64,000 nucleotides of DNA from Streptomyces sp. CB02009 (lineage in GTDB: Bacteria; Actinomycetota; Actinomycetes; Streptomycetales; Streptomycetaceae). Position 1 is the first letter of the stretch. Every line of letters starts with the position of its first letter. Below are positions 1-8,638 of this stretch, in pieces. The stretch is from assembly GCF_001905825.1 (NCBI RefSeq), contig NZ_LIVV01000008.1, positions 293,717 through 357,716 of the forward strand, in the 5' to 3' direction. Under the pieces are notes generated by a model. That model saw nothing but the letters and a program-made list of their open reading frames with translations. It searched no databases and was not told the origin of the DNA. The position numbers and the translations under genes are program-made.

Positions 1-695
1 CGGCGGACATCGCCGCCGGGATGTACGCCTTCTCCGGCGTCCTCGCCGCCCTCGTACGGCGCGGCACGACCGGCCGGGGCGGCCCGGTGGAGGTGTCCCT
101 GCTGGACTCGCTCGCCGAGTGGATGGGGCACCCGTTGCACTACGGCACCCATGGGGGTACGCCCCCGGCGCGAACGGGGCTCGCGCACGCGGTGATCGCT
201 CCGTACGACGCCTATCCGACGGCGGACGGCGGTCTGGTGCTGCTCTCCGTGCAGAACGACCGGGAGTGGCGGCGGCTCGCCGAGCAGGTCCTCGGCCGGC
301 CGGACCTCGCCGATGCCCCGGAGTTCGCGACGAACACGGCGCGGGTGGCGGGCCGGGCGGCGACGGACGCGGCGGTCGGGGCGGCGCTGGCCCCGCTGAC
401 GGCGCCCGAGGCGCTGGCCCGCCTCGATGCGGCGGGCATCGCCTGTGCCCGGCTCAACTCGGTCGCGGAGCTCGCGGACCATCCTCAGCTGACGGCCCGT
501 GACCGCTGGCGGGAGGTCGCGTCGCAGGTCGGGCCGCTGCGCTCGCTGCTGCCGCCGATCGTGTTCCCGGACGCGCCGGAGCCGCGGATGGACCGGATCC
601 CGGCCCTCGGGCAGGACACGGACGAGGTCCTCGGCGAGATCGGAGTGCCGGAGGCCGAGGTGAAGGAGCTGAGGCGGGCGGGGGTGATCGCCTGA
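1..695 (+). CDS. CaiB/BaiF (family III) CoA-transferase, 5' end outside window
   Basis: This is the C-terminal part, about 230 of roughly 400 residues, of a family III CoA-transferase, which moves CoA between carboxylic acids through an aspartyl-CoA thioester. The frame is open from base 3, so the first in-window ATG at 21 is internal. An Asp at bases 6-8 precedes GMYAFSGVLAAL; from memory of formyl-CoA transferase it lies at the catalytic Asp position. The following GRGGPVEVSLLDSL segment and the C-terminal LGQDTDEVLGEIG motif are typical of the family. The substrate cannot be told. It ends with TGA and is followed by about 230 bases without a gene. Confidence 0.88.
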   Translation, partial: ADIAAGMYAFSGVLAALVRRGTTGRGGPVEVSLLDSLAEWMGHPLHYGTHGGTPPARTGLAHAVIAPYDAYPTADGGLVLLSVQNDREWRRLAEQVLGRPDLADAPEFATNTARVAGRAATDAAVGAALAPLTAPEALARLDAAGIACARLNSVAELADHPQLTARDRWREVASQVGPLRSLLPPIVFPDAPEPRMDRIPALGQDTDEVLGEIGVPEAEVKELRRAGVIA

Positions 696-926
696 GACCG
701 CGCGACGGGCGGAGGCCCTCTCGCGCGGGCCGGGCGCCTCAGCGCAGGCCGGGCGCCTCGCGCGGGCCGGGGCCGCGGCAGGGTACGACTGAGCGCCGGA
801 CGGGCGGGGACACGTCCGGCGATGTCGCAGTCGTGCGGTCATGCAGTCGTGCGGTCGGAATCGTCAGGGCGACCGGGCGGAAGCGGGCGGGAACCTCGGG
901 GTTGCTCGGCCCGGTGCGCCCGGCTC

Positions 927-1199
927 CTAGTGGCGCGTCCCGAAGAGGGAGCGGCGCAGGCGGCGGAGCGGGGCGAAGAGCGAGACCCGCGCGCTGCGGC
1001 TGCGGTGACCGTGCACCGAGACCTCGGGCGTACGCGACGTCAGTTCACGCATCAGCAGCGTCGCCTCGGCCACCTCACGCTGGGGCACGGCGGGACCGCC
1101 GAGCACCGCGAGATGACGGTCGAGCCGCGAACTCGTCGCGCTGCTCCCGCAGGTGATGGCAGGCACTCGCGGCCTGCTGCGCATTGCTATCTGTTCCAT
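927..1199 (-). CDS. small conserved hypothetical protein, 90 aa, basic
   Basis: A 90-residue protein starting MEQIAMRSRPRVPAITCGSS. I chose the ATG at 1199 because GGGGAG lies at Shine-Dalgarno distance and because, from memory, similar Streptomyces proteins begin this way. The protein is rich in Arg and Ser and has no membrane segment. A central stretch (LDRHLAVLGGPAVPQREVAEATLLMRELTSR, given here only as ending in LLMRELTSR) looks helical, and the C-terminus is strongly basic (LRRLRRSLFGTRH). No domain is recognised and no function is offered. It stands alone, divergent from the pseudokinase gene. Confidence 0.55.
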   Translation of the reverse strand: MEQIAMRSRPRVPAITCGSSATSSRLDRHLAVLGGPAVPQREVAEATLLMRELTSRTPEVSVHGHRSRSARVSLFAPLRRLRRSLFGTRH

Positions 1200-1534
1200 G
1201 TCACTCCCCACCCGTACAAGGGCACCCGACCCAGGGCAGGTTAACCCTATCGCCCCGCGGTGACACCCGTGTATCCCGGCGACGGGATGCACGGCACTCG
1301 TACGGGGGTTGACGGTCACCGTCCGAATCCGTCTGATTCCAGGGCGAGTTGGACAGGATTCGAACACCTGCCGAACCGTCACGAACCATCCTGCCCTCCG
1401 GACCCCCGTGCCCGCGCACCCGGATCGGTGTGATCTCCACCACCAAGATCGTCCCCGCCGGACGGCGTGCGGAGCGGGCACCCCGCCGCCGACGGACCGG
1501 GGCGGGCGGGACACCCCTCGGCTACCGTGGATCC
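1200..1534. other. intergenic region between two divergent genes
   Basis: About 335 bases separate the start of the 90-aa gene (minus) from the pseudokinase (plus). A plus-strand pair TTGACG (about 1309) and TCTGAT, 17 bases apart, is a possible promoter for the kinase-like gene. On the minus strand TAGGGT near 1250 could be a -10 box. A short stretch near 1355 resembles a tRNA T-loop but no tRNA folds around it. No open frame here looks like a gene. Confidence 0.35.
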
Positions 1535-2626
1535 ATGACGGTGATCGCGGGTCGTTACCGGCTTCTGGACGTGCTCGCCGAAGGGGCGACGGGCACCGTC
1601 TGGCGCGCCCTGGACGAGACGGACCGCCACGAGGTGGCCCTCAAGGAACTCCGGGCCCCGGACGGGCTCCCGGCGGACGAGGTGCCCCTTCTGTACGCGC
1701 GGCGCGAGCGCGAGGCCCGGGCGGCCGCCCGGATCTCCCATCCCGCGGTCGCACGGGTCCTCGGCGTCGCCACGGAGGACGGCCGGCCCTGGGTGGTCAT
1801 GGAGCTGGTCCGAGGCCTCAGCCTGGCCGAGACCGTCGACGCGGCCGGGCCGCTGCCGCCGCGCGAGGCCGCCCGGGTCGGGGCGGAGGTCCTGGCCGGA
1901 CTGCGGGCGGCTCGCGAGGCCGGCGCCCCGCACCGGGAGGTGGACCCGGAGCACGTCCTCCTCGCCAACGACGGACGGGTCGTCGTGACCGGCTTCGGCA
2001 CGGCCCCCGGGGACGATCCGGGTCCGGCGGCGGAGCTGCGCGCCCTGGGAAGGCTCCTCGACGCGGCGGCGTCGGCGCGGCCGTCGCCGCTGCCCGCGAG
2101 GGACGACCGGGCCGGGGAACTCCGCGCTCTCGTCGAGAGGCTCTCCGGTGGAGGGCTGTCCGACGGAGGGCCGTCCGACGGGAGCCCTGAGCACTCCCTG
2201 ACGGCGGACCAGGTCGAGCGGGAGCTGCGGCGGGTGGCGACGGGCGGGGCGCGGCCCGCACGGGCGACGCCGAACCCGCCGGACTCCGGCCGGGCCCCGG
2301 CGGAACCGTCCGCCGGACGCTCCGCCGCTCAGGCGGAAGACGGGCCGGGCGGGCGGATCGGCGGCTCTCGCGCCGGCACCCCGGCGGCACCCGCGGGTGC
2401 CGCACCGGAATCACCCCGGCCGAAGCCACCCCGGCCGAGGTCGCCCCGTCGCGCCCACGTCCTGCTCGCCGGACTGGTCGGCGCGCTGCTCATCGCGGGA
2501 GCCCTGGCGTATCACCTGGTCCGGGACGACGAGCGTGGCGCCGGGCCCGGGCCTGGCGGTGTCACGAGCACCGCTCCGGCCCGCCCCGGCGCCACGGACG
2601 GCGGTCCGGTTACACCGCGTTCCTGA
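1535..2626 (+). CDS. membrane-anchored serine/threonine pseudokinase
   Basis: The 363-aa protein has a protein-kinase N-lobe: glycine-rich loop AEGATGTVW (15-23), VALK lysine at 37 and hinge VVMELVRG near 87-94. The catalytic motifs are broken. HRD reads H133-R134-E135, the catalytic-loop Lys is Asp137, the Asn is His140, and DFG reads G153-F154-G155. Soon after that the C-lobe shrinks to a short helical remnant without a recognisable APE motif. A Pro-rich linker (about 230-310) leads to one membrane segment (HVLLAGLVGALLIAGALA) and a short outer tail. Phosphotransfer is therefore unlikely; a scaffold or ligand-sensing role is inferred. I chose the ATG at 1535 over upstream frame-open codons because homology begins at IAGRYRLL. 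The 3' end overlaps the convergent lipase by 17 bases. Confidence 0.85.
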   Translation: MTVIAGRYRLLDVLAEGATGTVWRALDETDRHEVALKELRAPDGLPADEVPLLYARREREARAAARISHPAVARVLGVATEDGRPWVVMELVRGLSLAETVDAAGPLPPREAARVGAEVLAGLRAAREAGAPHREVDPEHVLLANDGRVVVTGFGTAPGDDPGPAAELRALGRLLDAAASARPSPLPARDDRAGELRALVERLSGGGLSDGGPSDGSPEHSLTADQVERELRRVATGGARPARATPNPPDSGRAPAEPSAGRSAAQAEDGPGGRIGGSRAGTPAAPAGAAPESPRPKPPRPRSPRRAHVLLAGLVGALLIAGALAYHLVRDDERGAGPGPGGVTSTAPARPGATDGGPVTPRS

Positions 2627-3416
2627 AGCTGGGCAGGTAGCCGCCGGACTGGCCGGCGGCCGTCGGGTGGTAGGACTCCCCGATGTTGAGCCAGTTGACG
2701 CTGTGGAGCCAGGCGGAGCCGGAGCAGATCTCGTGTCCGGTGAACGCCGGGACGACGCTGGAGAAGGTGTAGCCGTGGTCGGCCGCGCGCTTGGCCACGG
2801 CGGCGTTGAGGTAGTCGGAGGCTCCGTTGATGGCGCGGCGCTCGTTCTCGCTCAGGCCCGCGACGCAGCTGCCGCCCAGCTGGTAGAAGCGCGGGTAGCC
2901 GAGGACGACGACGCGGGCGGCGGGCGCCTTGTTCCTGATCGCGGTGTAGACGGAGTCGAGTTTGCCGGGCAGCGTCGTGTCGACGTAGCCCTTGGCCTGA
3001 TTCACCCGGCTGATACAGGTGGCTTCGGACTGCAGCACACAGGTCGTCATGACGTCGGCGAAACCGGCATCATTTCCCCCGATCGTGATCGAGACCAGGT
3101 CGGTGGCGGACGAGAGCGGACCGAGCTGATTCGCGGTCACATCACCCGTTCGGGCGCCCGAGCAGGCGGTGAACGCGAACGAGGAGGGGGCGTTCGCGTT
3201 CTTCCACAGCACCGGGTACGCCTTCGTGGAGCGCTTGCAGTCGCCGCTGGCGCTGTCGTAACTCCCCGAGCCGACACCGGAGGAGTACGAGTCACCAAGG
3301 GCCACATAGTCGACTGCGGCGGCCTCGGCGGCCTGGGCGGCGCCCGCCCCGGTGAGGGCGAGGACGGCACCTAGGAGGAGCGAGGACGAAACGGCGGCAA
3401 AACGGGACAGTCTCAT
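2610..3416 (-). CDS. secreted SGNH/GDSL lipase-esterase
   Basis: The 268-aa precursor has a Sec signal peptide (MRLSRF then a hydrophobic core ending AAQAAEA). The mature domain carries SGNH blocks: GDSYSSG with the nucleophile Ser, a Gly block around ACSGARTGD, IGGNDAGF for the oxyanion Asn, and SYHPTAAGQ with the catalytic His. Six Cys probably form disulfides, as in the Streptomyces rimosus and S. coelicolor lipases of this family, which hydrolyse ester bonds of lipids outside the cell. The ATG at 3416 follows AAAGGGAGG at ideal spacing. It is a single-gene unit, convergent with the pseudokinase. Confidence 0.93.
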   Translation of the reverse strand: MRLSRFAAVSSSLLLGAVLALTGAGAAQAAEAAAVDYVALGDSYSSGVGSGSYDSASGDCKRSTKAYPVLWKNANAPSSFAFTACSGARTGDVTANQLGPLSSATDLVSITIGGNDAGFADVMTTCVLQSEATCISRVNQAKGYVDTTLPGKLDSVYTAIRNKAPAARVVVLGYPRFYQLGGSCVAGLSENERRAINGASDYLNAAVAKRAADHGYTFSSVVPAFTGHEICSGSAWLHSVNWLNIGESYHPTAAGQSGGYLPSFRNAV

Positions 3417-4084
3417 GGAACCTCCCTTTAGCAGGATCTCTGCGCTACCAGGTAGTAGCATCGGATCCGCCGCGCCGGAAGTGTTCATGTCAAAACTGTG
3501 GACGAACGTCACCCGATCCTCCGTCAGCGTCCGCCTCTTTCCAGCCATGAGCGCCCGGTCGCCATGAGCGATCGAAACCAGACAGGAAGCGGAGCCTCCG
3601 GTCCCGCCGAATGATCGAGCGAGAACACGACACATTCGCACAACAAAGCACAGACGCCTGATGCCGCATCACTGTTCCCTGCATGCAAACGGATTGACCG
3701 GATCCGACCGGGAAGGTTGCACATCTGACCGTCGAAGCTTCGCCAAACTGCGGAAAAGCGGGCCACAGATCCGGGACTTGCCATACAGTCCCATTCATCA
3801 ATACCGTCGTACATCTCACCCGCACCGGTCCATCACGCACAGCGGCTCAGGGGAGGGCTCTAGCGTCGCTGATGGAACCGGGGCGGGGCGCGGTAGGGGG
3901 GTGCCGTGCTCGGTGTTCGAACGTGCGCCGAGTCGCGGGTACCGCGCGGCCAGACATGCCAACTCGCCGATCCCGCAAGGTGATCGTTCTGCGCGGGATG
4001 GCGAGAACCCCCCTTTCGAACCGGACACACCATCGGACCGCCCAAGGGGTGGGCGGCCCACCGGACGAGAGGGAAACCAGACCC
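3417..4084. other. long, relatively AT-rich intergenic region with candidate promoter
   Basis: Some 670 bases lie between the lipase start and the first glycosyltransferase. The part from about 3480 to 3860 is visibly richer in A and T than its surroundings, as Streptomyces promoter regions often are. TTGCCA at 3778-3783 and TACCGT at 3802-3807, 18 bases apart, are a candidate promoter for the glycan operon. Open frames here lack Streptomyces third-position bias and recognisable domains, so I call no gene. Confidence 0.35.
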
Positions 4085-4915
4085 ATGAGCTCGTTCCTGC
4101 GCCCATCCGTCTCGGGCCAAGAAATCACCGAGCCGAGTCGAATAGCCGCCCAGTACCGGGCGATCACCTCACATCTGGCGATCACTCCGCCGGTGAGTGT
4201 TGTCATTCCCGCGATGAACGAAGCCGAAAATCTTCCGTATGTGTTCAAGACACTGCCGGAATGGATTCACGAAGTCGTCCTCGTCGACGGAAATTCCACG
4301 GACAACACGGTGAACGTCGCCCGCGAACTCCGGCCGGACGTCAAGGTGGTCAAACAGGTCGGCAAGGGCAAGGGCGACGCGCTGATCAGCGGATTCGCGG
4401 CCTGCACCGGCGACATCATCGTCATGGTCGACGCGGACGGCTCGGCCGACGGCCAGGAGATCGTCTCGTACGTCTCCGCCCTCGTCGGTGGTGCCGATTT
4501 CGCCAAGGGCTCCCGTTTCGCCAACGGCGGCGGCACCGACGACATGACGACCATTCGCCGACTGGGCAACTGGGCTCTCTGCTCGCTCGTCAACCGCAAG
4601 TTCGGCGCCCGGTACACCGACCTCTGCTACGGATACAACGCCTTCTGGCGGCACTGCCTCGACAAGATCACCCTCGACTGCACCGGGTTCGAGATAGAGA
4701 CCCTCATCAACATCAGGGTCGTCACGGCCGGCCTCAAGGTGCAGGAGGTGCCGAGCCACGAGTACAACCGGATCCACGGCGTCAGCAACCTCAACGCCGT
4801 ACGCGACGGCATCCGGGTCCTGAAGGTCATCCTCAAGGAGAAGGCCGTCAGCAAGGCAGCCCGGCGCCGGCCGGCCCCGTTCTCGGTGAGCGTTCCCCGG
4901 GGAGAGGCGTCTTGA
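4085..4915 (+). CDS. family 2 glycosyltransferase, dolichol-phosphate-mannose-synthase type
   Basis: The 276-aa GT-A enzyme has VSVVIPAMNEAENL (about 37-50), VLVDGNSTDNT for the nucleotide, and VDADGS as the DxD metal site. There is no membrane segment, as in cytosolic polyprenyl-phosphate glycosyltransferases. It probably moves a sugar from a nucleotide donor to a polyprenyl phosphate or a growing glycan; donor and acceptor are unknown. I chose the ATG at 4085 because GAGAGGG lies upstream; an earlier ATG at 3999 would add 29 residues with no support. It opens a tightly overlapping three-gene operon with a second GT2 and a polysaccharide deacetylase. Confidence 0.9.
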   Translation: MSSFLRPSVSGQEITEPSRIAAQYRAITSHLAITPPVSVVIPAMNEAENLPYVFKTLPEWIHEVVLVDGNSTDNTVNVARELRPDVKVVKQVGKGKGDALISGFAACTGDIIVMVDADGSADGQEIVSYVSALVGGADFAKGSRFANGGGTDDMTTIRRLGNWALCSLVNRKFGARYTDLCYGYNAFWRHCLDKITLDCTGFEIETLINIRVVTAGLKVQEVPSHEYNRIHGVSNLNAVRDGIRVLKVILKEKAVSKAARRRPAPFSVSVPRGEAS

Positions 4916-6030
4916 ACGACCGCACGACCCCGCACGGCTTCTCGGTGGTGATCTGCGTCTACACGGAGGAGCGGTGGGAGGACATCCTCGCCGCCGTCGA
5001 CTCCGTACGGAAGCAGTCGCTGCCCGCCCTGGAGACACTGCTCGTGGTCGACCACAACGAGCGGCTCCTCACCCGGCTGACCGAGGAGTACGCGGAACAG
5101 CGGCACACCGAGGAGGTGCGGGTGCTCGCCAACGCGGGCCCCCGCGGCCTCTCCGCCGGCCGCAACACCGGAATCGCCGCCGCCCGCGGCGAGTTCGTGG
5201 CCTTCCTCGACGACGACGCCGTCGCCGAGCGGGACTGGCTCCACCACTTCTCGGCGGCCTACGACGAGCCGCGCGTCATGGCCGTCGGCGGCCGCACGCT
5301 GCCCGCCTGGGCCTCCGGCCGCCGCCCGGCCTGGTTCCCCGAGGAGTTCGACTGGGTCGTGGGCTGCACGTACTTGGGACTGCCCCCGGGCCGCGTCCCG
5401 GTGCGCAACGTGCTCGGCGGCAACGCCTCCTTCCGCCGTACGGCCTTCGACGCGGCCGGAGGATTCGCCACCGGCATCGGGCGGGACGGCGACCGGCGCC
5501 CGCTCGGCGGCGAGGAGACCGAGCTGTGCATCCGGCTCTCCAAGGCCATGCCCGAGGCGATCCTGCTCATCGACGACCGGGCCGTCATCCACCACAAGGT
5601 GCCCGCCGTGCGCGAGCGCTTCGGCTACTTCCGCACCCGGGTCTACGCCGAGGGGCTCTCGAAGGCACTCGTCGCCCGCAGCGTCGGCGCGCAGAAGGGC
5701 CTGGAGTCGGAACGGCGGTACACGACCCGGGTGCTGCCCGCCGGAGTCCTGCGCGGGATGCGCGACGCGCTGCGCGGACGCTCCGGCGGCGCGGGCCGTG
5801 CCGGGGCCATCGTCACCGGGGTGACGGTCGCGGCCGGCGGCTACGCGCTGGGGACGCTGCGGGCCCGGAGGAACGGGACGACGTTCTCCTGGGGGCCGAT
5901 CGAGCGACACGACGCCATGGCGACCGGGACCGTGGGCGGGGCCGAGGACACGGCCGGTGCCGGCACCGGCACCGGTGAGGCGGTACGGGCCGAGGCCGTG
6001 TCCGTGGCCTCCGAGGGAGGGCTCCGGTGA
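4912..6030 (+). CDS. family 2 glycosyltransferase
   Basis: The 372-aa protein starts at a TTG that overlaps the upstream stop as TTGA, which signals translational coupling. The GT-A fold is clear: FSVVICVYTEERW at the N-terminus, SAGRNTGIAAARGEFVAFLD, and the D-D-D metal site in FLDDDAV. A GGNASFRR block and GGEETELCIRL contribute the ED-type catalytic region, followed by HHKVPAVRERFGYF. A hydrophobic patch near residues 295-320 (AGAIVTGVTVAAGGYALG) may touch the membrane. The last 50 residues are low-complexity Gly/Thr/Glu. Donor and acceptor are unknown; context suggests synthesis of a surface glycan. Confidence 0.9.
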   Translation: MNDRTTPHGFSVVICVYTEERWEDILAAVDSVRKQSLPALETLLVVDHNERLLTRLTEEYAEQRHTEEVRVLANAGPRGLSAGRNTGIAAARGEFVAFLDDDAVAERDWLHHFSAAYDEPRVMAVGGRTLPAWASGRRPAWFPEEFDWVVGCTYLGLPPGRVPVRNVLGGNASFRRTAFDAAGGFATGIGRDGDRRPLGGEETELCIRLSKAMPEAILLIDDRAVIHHKVPAVRERFGYFRTRVYAEGLSKALVARSVGAQKGLESERRYTTRVLPAGVLRGMRDALRGRSGGAGRAGAIVTGVTVAAGGYALGTLRARRNGTTFSWGPIERHDAMATGTVGGAEDTAGAGTGTGEAVRAEAVSVASEGGLR

Positions 6031-6911
6031 CCGGCCGTACCGACCGCGCCCCCGACGACACCCTCGACGACGCCCTCGACCGCACCCCCGACAGCACCGG
6101 GACCACGGAGGACACCGACAGCGCCGGCGTGCCCGTCCCCATCCTCATGTACCACGCCGTCGACGCCGACCCCGCTCCCGCGACCCTCGGTCTGTCCGTC
6201 ACCCCCGAGGCCTTCGCCGCGCAGATGGACGTGGTCGCCGAGCGGGGATTCACCCCGCTGACCACCGCCGCGCTCGCCGCCGCCTGGCGGACCGGCGGCC
6301 CGCTGCCCGCGCGGCCGCTCCTCGTCACCTTCGACGACGGCTACGAGGGCGTCCACCGGCACGCCCTCCCCGTGCTCGCCGAGCACTCCTTCGCGAGCAC
6401 CGTCTTCGTCTCCACCGGCTGGCTCCGCGGCAGGCACGAGACGGGCGGCGCGCTCGACACGATGCTCGACTGGGCGCAGGTGCGGGAACTCGCCGACGCG
6501 GGCGCGGAGATCGGCGGGCACAGCCACACCCACCCCCAGCTCGACCAGCTCGACGCGGGACGGCTCCGGTTCGAGACGCTGCGCTGCCGGGAGATCGTCG
6601 GCGAGGAGCTCGGGACGGCGCCGGTCTCCTTCGCGTACCCGTACGGATACTCCAGCCGCCGGGTCCGCCGTACGGTCCGGGAGGCCGGCTTCACGCAGGC
6701 GCTCGCCGTCGGCAACGCGCTGGCCAGACGCCGCCAGGGGCCGTACGCCCTGGAGCGGGTGACCGTGCGCCGGTCCACCGGCGCCGAGGAGTTCACCCGG
6801 CTCGTGGAAGGCCGGGCGATCGCCCGTGCGTTCGCGGTGGACCGGGCCATGACGAAGGGGTACGCGCTCGCGCGGCGCGCCCGGGGCGCGGCACGGGGTC
6901 ACTGGATCTGA
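6027..6911 (+). CDS. polysaccharide deacetylase (NodB/CE4 family)
   Basis: The 294-aa protein starts at a GTG overlapping the previous stop (GTGA). After an acidic, disordered N-terminus it has the NodB order: ILMYHAVD, LLVTFDDGYE (catalytic Asp and metal Asp), IGGHSHTHPQL (two metal His) and FAYPYGY. These enzymes remove N- or O-acetyl groups from polymers such as chitin-like oligomers, PNAG or peptidoglycan. There is no signal peptide, so it may act on an intracellular or lipid-linked substrate made by the two upstream glycosyltransferases. The three genes probably form one transcription unit. Confidence 0.92.
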   Translation: MTGRTDRAPDDTLDDALDRTPDSTGTTEDTDSAGVPVPILMYHAVDADPAPATLGLSVTPEAFAAQMDVVAERGFTPLTTAALAAAWRTGGPLPARPLLVTFDDGYEGVHRHALPVLAEHSFASTVFVSTGWLRGRHETGGALDTMLDWAQVRELADAGAEIGGHSHTHPQLDQLDAGRLRFETLRCREIVGEELGTAPVSFAYPYGYSSRRVRRTVREAGFTQALAVGNALARRRQGPYALERVTVRRSTGAEEFTRLVEGRAIARAFAVDRAMTKGYALARRARGAARGHWI

Positions 6912-7003
6912 GCCCCAGGTCCGGCTCCGGGAGCCGGGCGTCCGCGGAATCGTCCCGTTCAAAACCCGGTGCACGGAATGCCCGGTTGCCCGATCATGGG
7001 CCC

Positions 7004-8113
7004 ATGGCTGACACCCCACCGGAACCGTCCGAGCCGCAGCGGTCGCTGCCGATCCGGCTCACTCTCGACGACAGCGACTCGCCCGCGGACGTCGTGGACG
7101 CGCTGTTCCTCGGCCGCTTCGCGACCGGGGAGCAGCCCCACTCGCACAGCACCACCGTGGACCGGGTCAGGCCCGAGGCGACCCTCCTTCCCGCCGGCGC
7201 CACCGTGCTGCGGGCCGCGAAGGACGACGACCGCAGCGCCGTGCTCGCCGAGGGCGAGGGGTGGACCCTGCTGATCTCCCGCTGGAACCGGGGCGCCGAC
7301 GTCACCGTCACGGCCGCCGACCCCGACCTCGCCGAGCGGATCCTGAAGGAGGCGACCGACGGGGCCAAGGACGACCCGGAGCCCCAGCCGGAGAACGTGA
7401 CGATGGGGTTCTGGTACGTGTCCCCGCGGCGCGGCCCGCACCGGACGACCCGGCAGATCAGCGCCGGGACCTGGGACGAGGTCCGGCCCAACTACTCGGC
7501 GCCGGTGGCCGAGTCGATGGACCGGCTGATGCAGGTGACGCCCGAGTCGATCGCGGGCCGCCTCCTGCTGCTGCACGGCCCGCCCGGCACGGGCAAGACG
7601 TCCGCGCTGCGCACCCTGGCCCGGTCGTGGCGGGACTGGTGCCAGGTGGACTGCGTCCTCGATCCGGAGCGGCTCTTCAACGACGTCGGCTATCTGATGG
7701 ACATCGCCATCGGGGAGGACGAGGGCACGGCGAAGGGGCGCTGGCGGCTGCTCCTCCTGGAGGACTGCGACGAGCTGATCCGGGGCGAGGCGAAGCACAC
7801 GGCGGGTCAGGCCCTCTCCCGGCTGCTCAACCTGACGGACGGTCTGCTCGGCCAGGGGCGCAACGTCCTCGTCGGCGTCACCACCAACGAGGACCTGGAG
7901 CGGCTCCACCCCGCCGTGGTCCGGCCCGGCCGCTGCCTGGCCCGGATCGAGGTCGGGCCGCTGAGCCGGGCCGAGTCCGTGGAGTGGCTCGGGCGCACGG
8001 AGGACGTACCGCGCGAGGGCGCGACGCTGGCGGAGCTGTTCGCCCTGCGGCGCGGCACGCCCCCGGCGGAGTTCCCGGAACCCCGCACGGCGGGGGCGGG
8101 CCTGTATCTGTAG
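7004..8113 (+). CDS. AAA-family ATPase with N-terminal DUF5925 region
   Basis: The 369-aa protein has an N-terminal region of about 180 residues that I recognise as DUF5925-like, then one AAA module. Walker A is LLLHGPPGTGKTSALR, Walker B is LLLLEDCDEL, and sensor 1 lies in LVGVTTNEDLERLHPAVVRPGR, which also holds the arginine-finger region. AAA proteins of this kind remodel protein complexes; the target is unknown. I chose the ATG at 7004 because the upstream frame carries no homology. The last codons lie inside a 15-bp tandem repeat, and the stop codon is created at the junction of its first two units. Confidence 0.85.
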   Translation: MADTPPEPSEPQRSLPIRLTLDDSDSPADVVDALFLGRFATGEQPHSHSTTVDRVRPEATLLPAGATVLRAAKDDDRSAVLAEGEGWTLLISRWNRGADVTVTAADPDLAERILKEATDGAKDDPEPQPENVTMGFWYVSPRRGPHRTTRQISAGTWDEVRPNYSAPVAESMDRLMQVTPESIAGRLLLLHGPPGTGKTSALRTLARSWRDWCQVDCVLDPERLFNDVGYLMDIAIGEDEGTAKGRWRLLLLEDCDELIRGEAKHTAGQALSRLLNLTDGLLGQGRNVLVGVTTNEDLERLHPAVVRPGRCLARIEVGPLSRAESVEWLGRTEDVPREGATLAELFALRRGTPPAEFPEPRTAGAGLYL

Positions 8114-8182
8114 GGCCTGTACCTGTGGAGCCCGTAGCTGTGGGGCCCGTACCTGTAGGGCCCGTACCTGTGGAGCCCGCGC
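8098..8182 (+). repeat. 15-bp tandem repeat, about 5.7 units
   Basis: Units of consensus GGGCCCGTACCTGTG begin at 8098, 8113, 8128, 8143, 8158 and (partial) 8173. They run from the last codons of the AAA gene into the gap before the convergent GntR gene. The unit length is a multiple of three. Where a unit ends in A instead of G, the junction reads TAG, and the first such junction is the AAA gene's stop. Confidence 0.9.
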
Positions 8183-8189
8183 CCGGGCG

Positions 8190-8564
8190 TCAGCTGTCGT
8201 AGGCCGCGCGCAGGGCCTCGTTCATCGCGGCCTCGGCCGCCTCGCGGCTGAGACCGAGGCGGCGGGCCTCCTCCGCGTACTGGGCGGCGGCGGTCGCGGC
8301 CCGGCGGGTGGCCGCGTCGCCCGCGGCGGCGACGAAGGTGCCGTGACGCCCGCGCGTCTCGATCACCCCGTCCGCCTCCAGCGCCTTGTACGCCTTGGCG
8401 ACCGTGTTCGCGGCGAGGCCCAGCTGCTCCGCGAGTCCTCGTACCGTCGGCAGCTTGTACCCGACCGGCAGTCGGCCCGACCTGGCCCGCTCCGAGATCT
8501 GGGCACGCAGTTGTTCGTACGGAGCGGTGGTGGATTCGTGGTCCACGGCGATGGTGAGTGTCAC
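8190..8564 (-). CDS. GntR-family transcriptional regulator, YtrA-like
   Basis: The 124-aa protein has a winged helix-turn-helix: PYEQLRAQISERARSG, then KLPTVRGLAEQLGLAANTVAKAYKAL and the wing ADGVIETRGRHGTFV. After it comes only a short helical tail (about 45 residues), which is the YtrA-type layout with no large ligand domain. Such regulators usually repress a neighbouring transporter or their own gene as dimers. The start is a GTG at 8564, with no better upstream codon. It ends at the 15-bp repeat and is divergent from the two-domain GNAT gene, which could be its target. Confidence 0.88.
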   Translation of the reverse strand: MTLTIAVDHESTTAPYEQLRAQISERARSGRLPVGYKLPTVRGLAEQLGLAANTVAKAYKALEADGVIETRGRHGTFVAAAGDAATRRAATAAAQYAEEARRLGLSREAAEAAMNEALRAAYDS

Positions 8565-8638
8565 CCCGCCGATTCTGCCCCCACCCCACCCGAAAATGGG
8601 AGGCGGCGGTGCGCTCCCTGCCCGTAGCGTGCGGCCCC

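Noticed and set aside
1350..1375. GGATTCGAAC stretch resembling a tRNA T-arm on the minus strand
   Set aside because: The T-stem does not pair with a seven-base loop, and no anticodon or D arm can be placed around it.
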